The notes: generated from the sequence alone by a model not told the origin. 64,000 bases of DNA from JALYZC01 sp963725645 (GCA_963725645.1 CAVRZD010000006.1:1798001-1862000), one strand, 5' to 3'. Positions 8,368 to 16,338 are shown, counted from the stretch's first letter. Translations and numbers: made by a program.

Positions 8368-8749
8368 GCCTGCGGCCACGCCGGGCCGCGCGGCTCGCCC
8401 CAGCGGCGGCAAACAAGGCGGCCGTCGCCGCGCGACAGGTGGAACGGTGCGCTTGAAGACTCGCCGGCGATCGCCCGGCTGATCACGAGGCGCTGGATCT
8501 CCGAGGTGCCGGAGCCTCCGGGGCCAGGACTGAGACGGGCACACGAGGCGCCGGAAGCCGTCCGATACACCCGCCGCCGGCCGCCGGCATCGTCCTGGCA
8601 CAGGCCCAGCGTTTGGGTACTGGCCGCCCTGCCAGTGCCCAAATCCCGCCGATTCGCCCCCAATCAGGCCGTATCCGCCGGGCGGTCGGGGTCGTCGTTC
8701 TCGCCGCTCCCATCAGTGTTTCTCGGCGTTTCCGGGTCGTCATCGGCTT
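8368..8749. other. Non-coding stretch at the distal end of the tRNA-bounded block
   Basis: No ORF here has credible start, composition or family resemblance on either strand. I looked specifically for an integrase, recombinase or toxin gene, because the stretch ends at the tRNA-Arg 3' copy, and found none, not even a recognisable fragment. Open frames that cross the tRNA copy only give the familiar translations of tRNA sequence (for example RQDLNLRPP). Confidence 0.6.
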
Positions 8750-8795
8750 CGCCTCCGGAGCGGGAGGTCGCAGGTTCAAATCCTGCCGGGCGCGC
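8750..8795 (+). repeat. 46-bp direct repeat, copy 2 (displaced tRNA-Arg 3' fragment; attR-like)
   Basis: This is identical over 46 bp to 1980-2025 and begins at the anticodon loop of the tRNA. There is no 5' half of a tRNA upstream, so it is a fragment and not a second tRNA gene. Its orientation and distance match the far end of an element integrated at the tRNA-Arg 3' end, enclosing 2026-8749. Confidence 0.85.
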
Positions 8796-8822
8796 CTCGG
8801 TCTCGGTTTCCCAGTTCCTCGT

Positions 8823-9821
8823 TCAGGTCCGCGCGAACACGATGTGTCCCTCGGCGTGGGTGACCGCCGGACCGTGGGCGACGAGCGACACGATGCAGCC
8901 GCGGGCGCCGCAGCGCACGGCGATCGTCTCGGCGCCCGCCTCCGTGGCGGCGAGCAGGTCGCCCGCGCGGACACCGGCGCCGTGGAGCGCGGTGCCCGAG
9001 ACTCCGAGGATCGAGTCGGTGCCCGGATGCGGGGCTCCGGTCACCGCGCGGTCCGCCAGCAGCGCCGTCGTGCCGCGATCGAAGCCGCGCGGGACGAAGG
9101 CGAGGCTCTCCACCCCGATGTCGCCGCCGGCGGGCAGCCCGGAGCGTGCCAGGGTCCGCGACCGGCCGCGGGCGTCGACGGCGATCAGGACGCCGTGGAG
9201 CTCGTCGGCCGCGATGAGTCGGCCGCCGAAACGGCCGAAGGTCCGCGGCGCGACGACCATGCCGCCCTCGACGATCGGGATCCGCGGCGCAACCGCACGC
9301 AGCCGGTTGCGGCAGTCCAGCGCGTACAGGGCCGCGCTGCCGCCGCCGATCCCGGCGCTCACGAGCACGCGGTGGCCGAACGCTCCGACCGTGTCGAAGG
9401 CGATGCCGTTGGGGAACGAGCCGACCGGCAGGTCGGCGACGCGCCGAGCGTGCCCGGTCGCGTCCACGCGGACCACACCGGGCCGGGCGGTGCTCGGGTC
9501 CAGCGCGTAGACGTCGTCGCGCTGGAACGAGCAGCGCGCGCCCGGCACCCGCTGCCCGGCCGAGCGCACGATGTAGGGCTCGCCGTCGCCCCCGCGGTAC
9601 CCGCGCGCGAACGGTGACGGTGACCGCCCAAGGCGCAGCAGACCGAGGCCGCCGTTCACGGCGAGCGTCACGCGGCCATCGGCCCGCGGCGTGGCGAGAT
9701 CCACGACTCCGCGTACGTTCGCGAAGGGTCGCCAGCGCGCGACGCGAGCACCCGCGTCCGCGGCGCAGGACGCCGTGCAGATGGTGAGACACAGCAGCAG
9801 ACCCGCAGCCCGGCGAGACAT
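8823..9821 (-). CDS. Secreted or lipid-anchored beta-propeller-like protein
   Basis: The 332-residue product starts MSRRAAGLLLCLTICTASC, a signal peptide that may end in a weak lipobox (TASC) or be cut by signal peptidase I. The remainder repeats short strand motifs typical of SMP-30/NHL-like propellers: RDDVYALDPSTARPG, LPVGSFPNGIAFD, and ALYALDCRNRLRAV. It contains several Cys residues. I chose the ATG at 9821 because it directly precedes the signal peptide; an upstream in-frame extension of about 80 residues has no coding character. Role outside the cell is unknown. It lies just past the tRNA repeat. Confidence 0.65.
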   Translation of the reverse strand: MSRRAAGLLLCLTICTASCAADAGARVARWRPFANVRGVVDLATPRADGRVTLAVNGGLGLLRLGRSPSPFARGYRGGDGEPYIVRSAGQRVPGARCSFQRDDVYALDPSTARPGVVRVDATGHARRVADLPVGSFPNGIAFDTVGAFGHRVLVSAGIGGGSAALYALDCRNRLRAVAPRIPIVEGGMVVAPRTFGRFGGRLIAADELHGVLIAVDARGRSRTLARSGLPAGGDIGVESLAFVPRGFDRGTTALLADRAVTGAPHPGTDSILGVSGTALHGAGVRAGDLLAATEAGAETIAVRCGARGCIVSLVAHGPAVTHAEGHIVFART

Positions 9822-9840
9822 CGCGCCCGAGTGTAGGTCC

Positions 9841-10023
9841 CTACGCGAGAGCGAGCGACCGCGGAGCCTTGGTCCGATCGCGCAGAGCCCACGCGCACGT
9901 GCCGCCGTCGCCGCTGACTCCCCAGGCATCGGACAACTCCGCAACAGCGACCATGGCCTCGACGACGTCGCGGGCGGTGCGCGGCGCGGTGACGTCGCGA
10001 TCCAGCTGATATCGGGTTCGCAT
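9841..10023 (-). pseudogene. Short remnant resembling the C-terminus of an RsbW-type ATPase
   Basis: The 60-codon frame ends with ELSDAWGVSGDGGTCAWALRD. This resembles the last strand and helix of HATPase_c anti-sigma or serine-kinase proteins, where L-x-D-x-W-G-V followed by G-G-T-x-x-W is common. The N-, G1- and G2-box regions that bind ATP are missing, so it cannot be a working kinase. I call it a remnant; it could instead be an unrelated small protein or a non-coding frame. Confidence 0.35.
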
Positions 10024-10085
10024 GTGTGGCGCCTACCCGACTGTCGGGTGCAAACCCCGGGCATGTCCGCCGAAGACGATCGCGC

Positions 10086-10580
10086 TCAATAGCCGCGCGC
10101 CCGCAGCTGCGCCGCCAGCGCCTGCAGCCGCAGGCCCTCCGCGCGCAGGTCGCCCAGCGCGGCCTTCAGCGCCGCGGCGTCCCGGCGCCGCAGCGCGTCC
10201 CGCGCGCGGCGGGCGTCGTCGGCGAGCGCCTTCAGCGACGACACGACGCGCGCGTGCACGTCGGCGACCTCCGCGGGCGGCGCGACCGGACGGACGCCGA
10301 GGTACGCGCGCTCGTACAGCGCGCGGACGCGATCGAACACGCGTGCGTTGGCCTCCGCCGGCGCGGAGTCGTCGACCTGACGGGAGAGGCTGCCCGCGCC
10401 GGCGGCGCGACCGAGCGCGCCGACCAGGCGCCGCTCGTAGGCGGACTTCTGCGCTGCCGTCGCGGGCGGCGCGGTGCCGGTGGTCGGAGCCGACACCGTC
10501 CCGCTGTCGCCGCCGCCGCAGCCGGCCACTGACGCGGCGGCGAGCACGACGACCGACGCCGTCAGCCGGCGCCCGATCAC
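10086..10580 (-). CDS. Small lipoprotein of unknown function
   Basis: The 164-residue product starts at GTG 10580, and its GTGA overlaps the stop of the upstream glycosyltransferase, which indicates coupling. The N-terminus is a lipoprotein signal: a short basic start, LTASVVVLAAASVAGC with Cys as the lipidation site, then a Gly/Ser/Thr linker. The rest is Ala/Arg-rich and helical (SYLGVRP-type linker, VSSLKALADDARRARDAL). No family is recognised. It probably sits on the outer face of the membrane. Confidence 0.65.
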   Translation of the reverse strand: MIGRRLTASVVVLAAASVAGCGGGDSGTVSAPTTGTAPPATAAQKSAYERRLVGALGRAAGAGSLSRQVDDSAPAEANARVFDRVRALYERAYLGVRPVAPPAEVADVHARVVSSLKALADDARRARDALRRRDAAALKAALGDLRAEGLRLQALAAQLRARGY

Positions 10581-11545
10581 ACCACGAAGGTGCGGTACCG
10601 CACCGCGCCGCGCACCACGGCGGCGGTCTCGACCACGTCGCGGGCGAACAGGACCGGCACGGCCCACCAGCCGGCGCCGGCGCGGCGCGCGCGGGCGTGC
10701 AGCTGGAGCGCATGGCGCAGGAGCAGGAACCGGCGCAGCCAGCGGGGCGCGGCGAGGCCCAGGAGGGAGCGCACGACCAGCCAGTGCCAGCCGCTCCAGA
10801 ACACGCCGCGGCTCAGCTCCGCGCGCATCTCTGGGTGGTCGGCGAACACCCGCACGGACGCGGTCCACCGCCAAGCGTCGCGCAGGGTCCCGCGGACGCC
10901 GAGCTCCTCGACCGCGTGGTGCACGAGCGCGTCCGGGGCGAACACCGCCCCGCGCCCCGCCCCGAGCGCCCGGTGGGCCAGGTCGGTGTCCTCGCCGCCC
11001 GGCTGCAGGCCGAATCCCTCGTCGAAGCCCTCCAGCGCCGCGAGCAGCTCCCGCGGGTAGAACATGTTCGCCGTCTCGTACCACGGGCCCAGGCGGCGCA
11101 CGCGCAGGGTCCGCGTGAGGACGCCCTCGCGCTCGATGCCCCCGGGCTCGGGCTCAGTGCGGCCCTGGACGATGGCCCGCGGGTCGCCGCTGTGGGCCGC
11201 GAGGCCGGCGGCCAGCCAGCCCGGCGCCGGGGCGCAGTCGTCGTCGGTGAACGCGACGAGCGCGGCGCGCGCCTCCCGCCACGCCGCATTTCGCGCCGCG
11301 CCGGGCCCGCGCGCGCGCTCGTGGCGCACCACGCGCAGATCCAGAGCGCCTCGCGCGCGCTCGGCCTCGAGGACCGCCGCGGTCTCCGGCCCCGACCCGT
11401 CGTCGACCACGACGACCTCGAACACGTCCGGCGCCAGCGTCTGCGCGCGCAGCGCATCGAACAGGGCGGCCAGGCCGGACGGACGATCGTGCGTGGCGAC
11501 GGCGACCGTCACCGCCGGGGCGCCGGCCGGGGCGCTAGCGCCCAC
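10577..11545 (-). CDS. Family 2 glycosyltransferase
   Basis: This 322-residue protein has the GT-A fold. It has an N-terminal VTVAVATHDRPSGLAALF, the nucleotide-sugar loop VVVVDDGSG, the metal-binding TDDDCAPAPGW (DxD type), and a distal acceptor-side GGEDTDLAHR segment. The C-terminal third is basic and amphipathic, suggesting membrane association. The GTG start lies inside the end of the carrier-protein gene, an 11-bp overlap. Donor and acceptor are unknown. A similar enzyme lies at 14340-15287, sharing the APGWLAAG and FETAN/YETAN-type segments, so the two are probably paralogues. Confidence 0.82.
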   Translation of the reverse strand: MGASAPAGAPAVTVAVATHDRPSGLAALFDALRAQTLAPDVFEVVVVDDGSGPETAAVLEAERARGALDLRVVRHERARGPGAARNAAWREARAALVAFTDDDCAPAPGWLAAGLAAHSGDPRAIVQGRTEPEPGGIEREGVLTRTLRVRRLGPWYETANMFYPRELLAALEGFDEGFGLQPGGEDTDLAHRALGAGRGAVFAPDALVHHAVEELGVRGTLRDAWRWTASVRVFADHPEMRAELSRGVFWSGWHWLVVRSLLGLAAPRWLRRFLLLRHALQLHARARRAGAGWWAVPVLFARDVVETAAVVRGAVRYRTFVV

Positions 11546-11810
11546 CGGCCACGGCGGGCAGGATCGTCACCTCGTCGCCGTCGGAGACCTCGGTCTCCAG
11601 CCCGGACAGGAAGCGGATGTCCTCCCCGCCGACGTACACGTTGACGAACCGGCGCAGATCTCCGTCGTCGCAGATCCGGTCGCGCAGCTCGGCGAAGCGG
11701 TCGAACAGCGAGTCGAGCACCTCGCCGACGGTGCCGCCATTGACCTCGGCCTCCGCCTCACCGTCGGTCACCGCGCGCAGCTGCGTCGGGATCTTCACCA
11801 GGACGGCCAT
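11535..11810 (-). CDS. MoaD/ThiS-like sulfur-carrier protein ending Gly-Gly-Arg
   Basis: This 91-residue beta-grasp protein has the family features: VKIPTQLRAVTDG at the start, the GTVGEVLDSLFDRF helix, VNVYVGGEDIRFL, and the end EVTILPAVAGGR. The terminal Gly-Gly is where MoaD, ThiS and CysO are adenylated and thiocarboxylated, but here one Arg follows it. Related carriers with an extra C-terminal residue need trimming by a JAMM-type protease before use; none is visible here. The gene follows the ThrC-like gene by 13 bp in the same operon, under the SAM-I riboswitch. Confidence 0.85.
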   Translation of the reverse strand: MAVLVKIPTQLRAVTDGEAEAEVNGGTVGEVLDSLFDRFAELRDRICDDGDLRRFVNVYVGGEDIRFLSGLETEVSDGDEVTILPAVAGGR

Positions 11811-11823
11811 GTCCGGCGAAAGA

Positions 11824-13059
11824 CTACGCGCTCACCGGGATGGGCACCGACGCCTCGAAGGCCTCGAGCGAAGGCTCGATCTCGTGCGCCTCGAAGGTGC
11901 CGCGCACCACGTCGAGCGTCTTCAGCCCGTCGCCCGTGATGACGAGGACGACCCGCTCGTCGGCGCCGATGTCGCCCCGCTCGGCGAGCTTGGACAGCAC
12001 CGCGGTCGTCACGCCGCCGGCCGTCTCGGTGAAGATGCCGGTGGTCTCGGCGAGCAGGCGCACGCCGTCGCGGATCTCCTCGTCGGTGACCGCGTCGATC
12101 CCGCCGCCGGTCTGCCGCGCCAGCTCGAGCGCGTACGGCCCATCGGCCGGGTTGCCGATCGCGAGCGACTTGGCGATCGTGTCCGGGTTGCGCACCGGGC
12201 GGCAGATGTCCTGGCCGTCGGCGAACGCGCTGGCCACCGGCGAGCAGCCGGCGGCCTGGGCGCCGTTGAAGGCCGGTACCGCGCCGCTCACGAGCCCGAC
12301 GTCGATCCACTCCTCGAAGCCGCGGCCGATCTTCGTGAACAGCGACCCGGACGCGACCGGGCAGACGATGCGGTCCGGCAGCTCCCAGCCGAGTTGCTCG
12401 GCCGTCTCGAAGGCGATGGTCTTCGACCCCTCCGCGTAGTACGGCCGCAGGTTGACGTTGACGAACGCCCACTCGTGCTCGCCGGCCAGCTCGGTGCAGA
12501 GCCGGTTGACCTCGTCGTAGGAGCCCCGCACGGCGACGAGGTGGGTCCCGTACACGCCCGTGGCCAGCACCTTCTGTTCCTCGAGGTTCGCCGGGATGAA
12601 CACGTAGGACTCGAGCCCGGCCGCAGCGGAGTGCGCGGCGACCGCGCCGGCGAGGTTGCCGGTGGAGGCGCAGGCCACCACCTGGTAGCCCAGCTCCTGC
12701 GCCCGGGCCAACGCCACCGACACGACGCGGTCCTTGAAGGAGTGCGTGGGGTTCGCGGTGTCGTTCTTCACCCACACCTCGGCCAGTCCGAGGCGCTCCG
12801 CGAGCCGGTCCGCGCGCGCGAGCGGCGTGCAGCCGGTCGGCAGCGCGCTCCGCGGCGCGCTGCTCAGGGGCAGGAAATCGGCGTAGCGCCAGATCGTCTG
12901 CGGGCCCGCCTGGATGCGGCGTCGCAGCTCATCGACGTCCGGGCGCTCCTCGCGCGTGTAGGACACCTCGAGGGGCCCGAAGCAGCGCTCGCATACGTAG
13001 CGGGCCTCGAGCGGGTATTCGGTTGAGCACTCCTTGCACTTCAGCGCATCTACGGCCAT
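11824..13059 (-). CDS. Threonine synthase-like PLP enzyme under SAM-I riboswitch control
   Basis: This 411-residue fold-type II PLP enzyme has an N-terminal zinc-ribbon-like stretch, with CKEC and CERC pairs within the first 35 residues. The PLP-binding segment NPTHSFKDR puts the Schiff-base lysine at residue 109, and ACASTGNLAGAVAAHSA is the phosphate/substrate loop. Family membership says threonine synthase, converting O-phosphohomoserine to threonine. The motif has His where most threonine synthases have Gly (NPTGSFKDR). A SAM-I riboswitch upstream and a sulfur-carrier gene downstream make a role in homocysteine or methionine supply a serious alternative. The ATG at 13059 is preceded by GGAGG within the riboswitch terminator. 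Confidence 0.8.
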   Translation of the reverse strand: MAVDALKCKECSTEYPLEARYVCERCFGPLEVSYTREERPDVDELRRRIQAGPQTIWRYADFLPLSSAPRSALPTGCTPLARADRLAERLGLAEVWVKNDTANPTHSFKDRVVSVALARAQELGYQVVACASTGNLAGAVAAHSAAAGLESYVFIPANLEEQKVLATGVYGTHLVAVRGSYDEVNRLCTELAGEHEWAFVNVNLRPYYAEGSKTIAFETAEQLGWELPDRIVCPVASGSLFTKIGRGFEEWIDVGLVSGAVPAFNGAQAAGCSPVASAFADGQDICRPVRNPDTIAKSLAIGNPADGPYALELARQTGGGIDAVTDEEIRDGVRLLAETTGIFTETAGGVTTAVLSKLAERGDIGADERVVLVITGDGLKTLDVVRGTFEAHEIEPSLEAFEASVPIPVSA

Positions 13060-13064
13060 GAAAA

Positions 13065-13093
13065 AACCTCCGCCCGGGATGTGGACGGAGGTT
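13065..13093 (-). terminator. Rho-independent terminator of the SAM-I riboswitch
   Basis: On the minus strand AACCTCCG (13093-13086) pairs with CGGAGGTT (13072-13065) across a 13-nt loop, and T residues follow immediately up to the base before CATG. The 3' arm includes the GGAGG ribosome site of the ThrC-like gene, so the same hairpin can stop transcription and hide the ribosome site. Confidence 0.85.
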
Positions 13094-13216
13094 CCAGAAA
13101 CCTTGGCCACATCTCCCAGGCTTGTTGTTGGAGCCTGTTGGAATTGGCACCTTTCCCGCCGTAGCGGGGGGTTGCCGGGGTTTCATAGGGCCAGTCCCTC
13201 CACCCCTCTGGATGCG
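13065..13216 (-). promoter_or_regulatory. SAM-I (S-box) riboswitch with terminator/antiterminator
   Basis: On the minus strand the aptamer (13216 down to 13108) carries the S-box core in order: AGAGGGGTGGAGGGACTGGC, CCTATGAAACCC, CGGCAACC, AAAGGTGCCAATTCC, and the closing GAGATG. P1 pairs CGCATC (13216-13211) with GATGTG. The 3' P1 strand GATGTGG (13113-13107) is also complementary to CCACATC (13084-13078), and AGGTT next to it pairs with AACCT (13093-13089). This forms an antiterminator that takes up the 5' arm of the terminator. With SAM bound, P1 holds and the terminator forms, switching expression off. Confidence 0.93.
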
Positions 13217-13326
13217 TACAGCTATGTGGCGCGGCAGTATAGCCAGCCGCCGGCGGGAAGCAAGCACCAGCGCAGGTACACTTGGCTTCGGAGCGAATCT
13301 GATGAGCGACGACCCGCGAAGTCCCA

Positions 13327-14325
13327 ATGCCGAGCCTGCCCAAGCCCCGCTTTGGTCGATCGGCGCGTGCGCGTGGCAACGTCGCCACCCGCCCGGTCGA
13401 GCCTGAGACACCCAGCGTCGAGACCGTCGAGACGGAGGGCCTGCGCTGGATTCACATCGAGCGCCCGCGCGCGATCGACCGCGCCTGGCTAGAGGAGCAC
13501 TTCGACTTCCACCCGCTCGACTACGAGGACGTCTTCTCGCGCAACCAGCGCGCCAAGATCGACGAGTACGAGGACTACCTGTTCATCGTGCTCCACTTCC
13601 CGCGCTTCGACAAGCAGGTGGGCCGGCTCAACGCGGCCGAGCTCGACCTGTTCGTCGGCCAGGACTTCGTCATCACGCTGCCCAACGAGCCGCTCCAGCC
13701 CGTCGAGTATCTGTTCGAGCGCTGCCGCTCCAACCCGGAGTACCGCGAGCAGCTGTTCTCCAAGGGCGCGGGCTACCTGCTCTACAAGATCGTGGACGAC
13801 TCCGTCGACGCCTCGTTTCCGATGCTGCGCAAGATGGGCAACAAGCTCGAACGCCTCGAGGAGGAGATCTTCGCGGGCCGCTCCAAGGAGATCGTGCGCG
13901 ACCTCTCCAACGTCAAGCAGGAGATCATCAACTTCCGCAAGGTCGTCCGCCCGCAGCGCGTCGTGATCGCGGACCTGGAGCGCACGAAGGCGCGCTACAT
14001 CGCCGACGACCTCGACATCTACTTCGACGACATCAACGACGCGTCCGAGCGCATCTGGCAGATGCTCGAGGGCTACAAGGAGACGGCCGAGGCGCTCGAG
14101 GAGACCAACGAATCGGTGCTCACCCACCAGCTCAACGACGTCCTGCGGGTGCTCACCGTGCTCACGGTCGTCTTCCTCCCGCTCACGCTGGTGGCGGGTA
14201 TCTGGGGGATGAACACGAAGGTGCCCGGCGAGGGCGGGATCGAGGGGTTCTGGATCGTCGTCGGGGCGATGGTCGTGCTACTCGTCGGCATGCTCGCATT
14301 CGCGCGCAGGCGCGGCTGGTTGTAG
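13327..14325 (+). CDS. corA: CorA-family divalent cation transporter
   Basis: This 332-residue magnesium/cobalt channel subunit has an N-terminal cytoplasmic alpha/beta domain (DYEDVFSRNQRAKIDEYEDYLF, LDLFVGQDFVIT). A long stalk helix follows (VKQEIINFRKVVRPQR, ETNESVLTHQLND), then two membrane helices. The selectivity motif GMN is at 294-296 within AGIWGMNTK. The C-terminus is short and basic (RRRGWL). It acts as a pentamer in the inner membrane. The gene is divergent from the SAM-riboswitch operon and convergent with the next glycosyltransferase. Confidence 0.93.
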   Translation: MPSLPKPRFGRSARARGNVATRPVEPETPSVETVETEGLRWIHIERPRAIDRAWLEEHFDFHPLDYEDVFSRNQRAKIDEYEDYLFIVLHFPRFDKQVGRLNAAELDLFVGQDFVITLPNEPLQPVEYLFERCRSNPEYREQLFSKGAGYLLYKIVDDSVDASFPMLRKMGNKLERLEEEIFAGRSKEIVRDLSNVKQEIINFRKVVRPQRVVIADLERTKARYIADDLDIYFDDINDASERIWQMLEGYKETAEALEETNESVLTHQLNDVLRVLTVLTVVFLPLTLVAGIWGMNTKVPGEGGIEGFWIVVGAMVVLLVGMLAFARRRGWL

Positions 14326-14339
14326 GGCCGGCGGCCGCC

Positions 14340-15287
14340 TCAGAGCACCGGCGAGCGGGCGCGGACGCTGCCCGCCACGAGGGCACCCAGCGAGACTGCG
14401 TCGCCCGCCACGCGCACGGCCGCGATGGCCGGCGCGCGGCGGCGCCCCCAGCGCAGGACGTCCTGCTCGAGGTGACGGACATACGGCGCGGCCGCCAGCG
14501 CCGCGAGGGCCGGGCGGCGCCGTACGCCGGCGATCACGGCGCCCGCGACGGCGAGGTCGAATGCGGCGGTGCGCGGGGTGAGGAACAGGCGGCGGTAGAG
14601 GAAGGCCTCTCGCAGCTCGGGGATGCGCGCGGCCATCGCGGGGAAGAAGCGCAGCCGAAAACGCTCGGCCACGTATCCGGCGGGCCCGCGTGGATGGACC
14701 GCGTGGTGCACGAGAGCCTCGGAGCAGAAGGCGATGCGCGCGCCGGAGCGCCGCGCGCGCCACCCGAACCAAACGTCCTCCCCCAGCTCGATCCCACGCC
14801 GCGGTCGCAGCCAGCTCTCAAAGCCCCCGAGCCGCTCGAACCATTCGCGGCGCACGAGCAGGTTGGCCGTCTCGAACAGCGGCGACGGCCCTGCGACCCA
14901 GATGCCGCGGTCATACGGCCCGACCGCCTCGCCGGGAGGCGTGTCGACCCGGCCCTGGACGAGATCGGCGGTGGCAAGCGCCGCCACGCCCGCGGCAAGC
15001 CATCCCGGCGCGGGCACGCAGTCGGCGTCCAGGAAGGCCAGGAGCGGGGCTCCGGCCGCCCGCGCCCCGGCGTTGCGCGCGGCTGCCGGCCCGTCCACCG
15101 GGCCCTCGAGGACACGCGGACCGAGCGCGTGCTCGCGGGCGTGCGCCGCGGTGGCGTCGCGCGAGCCGTCGTCCACGACGATCACCTCGAAGCCGCCCTC
15201 GACCCGTTGCGCGGCGAGCCCGTCCAAGGCGCGCCCGATGGTGGCCTCCGCGTCGCGGGCGGGCACGATCACGGTCACCGCTGGCAC
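14340..15287 (-). CDS. Family 2 glycosyltransferase
   Basis: The 315-residue GT-A enzyme starts VTVIVPARDAEATIGRAL, followed by VIVVDDGSRDAT (nucleotide binding), LDADCVPAPGWL (metal-binding DxD region), and ELGEDVWFGWRARRSG (acceptor/catalytic region). Its C-terminal 90 residues contain hydrophobic helices likely to associate with the membrane. It resembles the enzyme at 10577-11545. The neighbouring lipid-kinase-like gene is divergent. Substrates cannot be read from the sequence. Confidence 0.82.
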   Translation of the reverse strand: MPAVTVIVPARDAEATIGRALDGLAAQRVEGGFEVIVVDDGSRDATAAHAREHALGPRVLEGPVDGPAAARNAGARAAGAPLLAFLDADCVPAPGWLAAGVAALATADLVQGRVDTPPGEAVGPYDRGIWVAGPSPLFETANLLVRREWFERLGGFESWLRPRRGIELGEDVWFGWRARRSGARIAFCSEALVHHAVHPRGPAGYVAERFRLRFFPAMAARIPELREAFLYRRLFLTPRTAAFDLAVAGAVIAGVRRRPALAALAAAPYVRHLEQDVLRWGRRRAPAIAAVRVAGDAVSLGALVAGSVRARSPVL

Positions 15288-15423
15288 GGGCGGAGCTTAC
15301 GCGGCGCTCGCGCGTAACGGGCGCAAGGCGGCGGTGTTCTACGCCATCGTGGCCGCGTCGATTGAGCTGCTCGAGCGACTGGCCTCGGACCACGCGCGGG
15401 GTGCCCGCGCGCCGAGCCAGCGC

Positions 15424-16332
15424 ATGCTCGTCATCGTCAACCCCTATGCGACGACGGTCTCCGACCGGCTCAAGAACCTCGTCGTGTACGCGCTTCGCGG
15501 GCGCTACGAGGTGGATGCGGTCGATACGCAGGGCCGTGAGCATGCCACCGCGTTGTCGCGCGAGGCGGCGCACGAAGGCTACGACGTGGTCGTGGCCTTC
15601 GGCGGAGACGGTACGGTCAACGAGGCCGCGAACGGCCTCGCCGGCTCACCCACCCCCCTGAGCTGCCTTCCGGGCGGCGCCACCAACGTGTACTGCCGTC
15701 TGCTCGGGATTCCGTCCGAGATCGTCGACGCCACCGAGCACCTGTTGCGCCTGGCCGACGAATGGCGGCCGCGGGCCGTCGACCTGGGGACGGTCAACGA
15801 TCGCTGCTTCACGTTCTCGGCCGGCCTCGGGCTCGACGCGAGCGTGGTGGACCGGGTGGACAGCCATCCCCGCCTCAAGGCGCGCCTCGGCGAGTACTAC
15901 TTCACGTATGCCGCCGTCACGACCTTCGTCCGCCGGTACCTCGTCCGCCCTCCCCGCTTGGTGCTCGAGGTCGGGGACCAGGAGCTGACGGGCGTCACCG
16001 CGATCGTGCAGAAGGGCGAGCCGTACACCTACTTCGGCCGGCGTCCGATCAACGTCGCCGAGGGTGCCCGGCTGGACGACGGCCGGCTGGCCGGCGCCGT
16101 GCTGGCCCGCGCCAACCCGCTCGACATGCCCACCGTCATCTGGCGCGCCTTCGCGCGCCGCGCCAGCCTCGCCCGCCACCGCCAGGTCCAAGCCTTCGCG
16201 GGCGCCACGCGGTTGCGCGCGCGCTCGCTCGACGAGCGACCCCTCCCGCTGCAGGTCGACGGCGACCACATCGGCGAGGTCTCTGAGGCGGACTTCGGCG
16301 TGCGCCCGGGCGCGCTGACCGTCGTCGCCTGA
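15424..16332 (+). CDS. Diacylglycerol kinase-family lipid kinase
   Basis: This protein has 302 residues from the ATG at 15424. MLVIVNPYATTVSDRLKN and VVAFGGDGTVNEAANGL are the family's nucleotide-binding signatures, followed by LPGGATNVYCRLLG and FSAGLGLDASVVDRV. The C-terminal beta domain ends QVDGDHIGEV, with the conserved Asp-Gly. Such enzymes phosphorylate diacylglycerol, sphingoid or related lipids at the membrane. An alternative GTG start at 15334 would add 30 residues (including AIVAASIELLERLASDH) and cannot be ruled out. Expression may be linked to the nearby glycan genes. Confidence 0.8.
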   Translation: MLVIVNPYATTVSDRLKNLVVYALRGRYEVDAVDTQGREHATALSREAAHEGYDVVVAFGGDGTVNEAANGLAGSPTPLSCLPGGATNVYCRLLGIPSEIVDATEHLLRLADEWRPRAVDLGTVNDRCFTFSAGLGLDASVVDRVDSHPRLKARLGEYYFTYAAVTTFVRRYLVRPPRLVLEVGDQELTGVTAIVQKGEPYTYFGRRPINVAEGARLDDGRLAGAVLARANPLDMPTVIWRAFARRASLARHRQVQAFAGATRLRARSLDERPLPLQVDGDHIGEVSEADFGVRPGALTVVA

Positions 16333-16338
16333 CCGCCC

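Noticed and set aside
8368..8749. Integrase remnant next to the attR-like repeat
   Set aside because: All frames on both strands were read for tyrosine or serine recombinase motifs; none was found.
8483..8974. Minus-strand frame across the tRNA fragment with RQDLNLRPPAP
   Set aside because: This peptide is simply the antisense translation of tRNA 3' sequence, seen in many spurious annotations.
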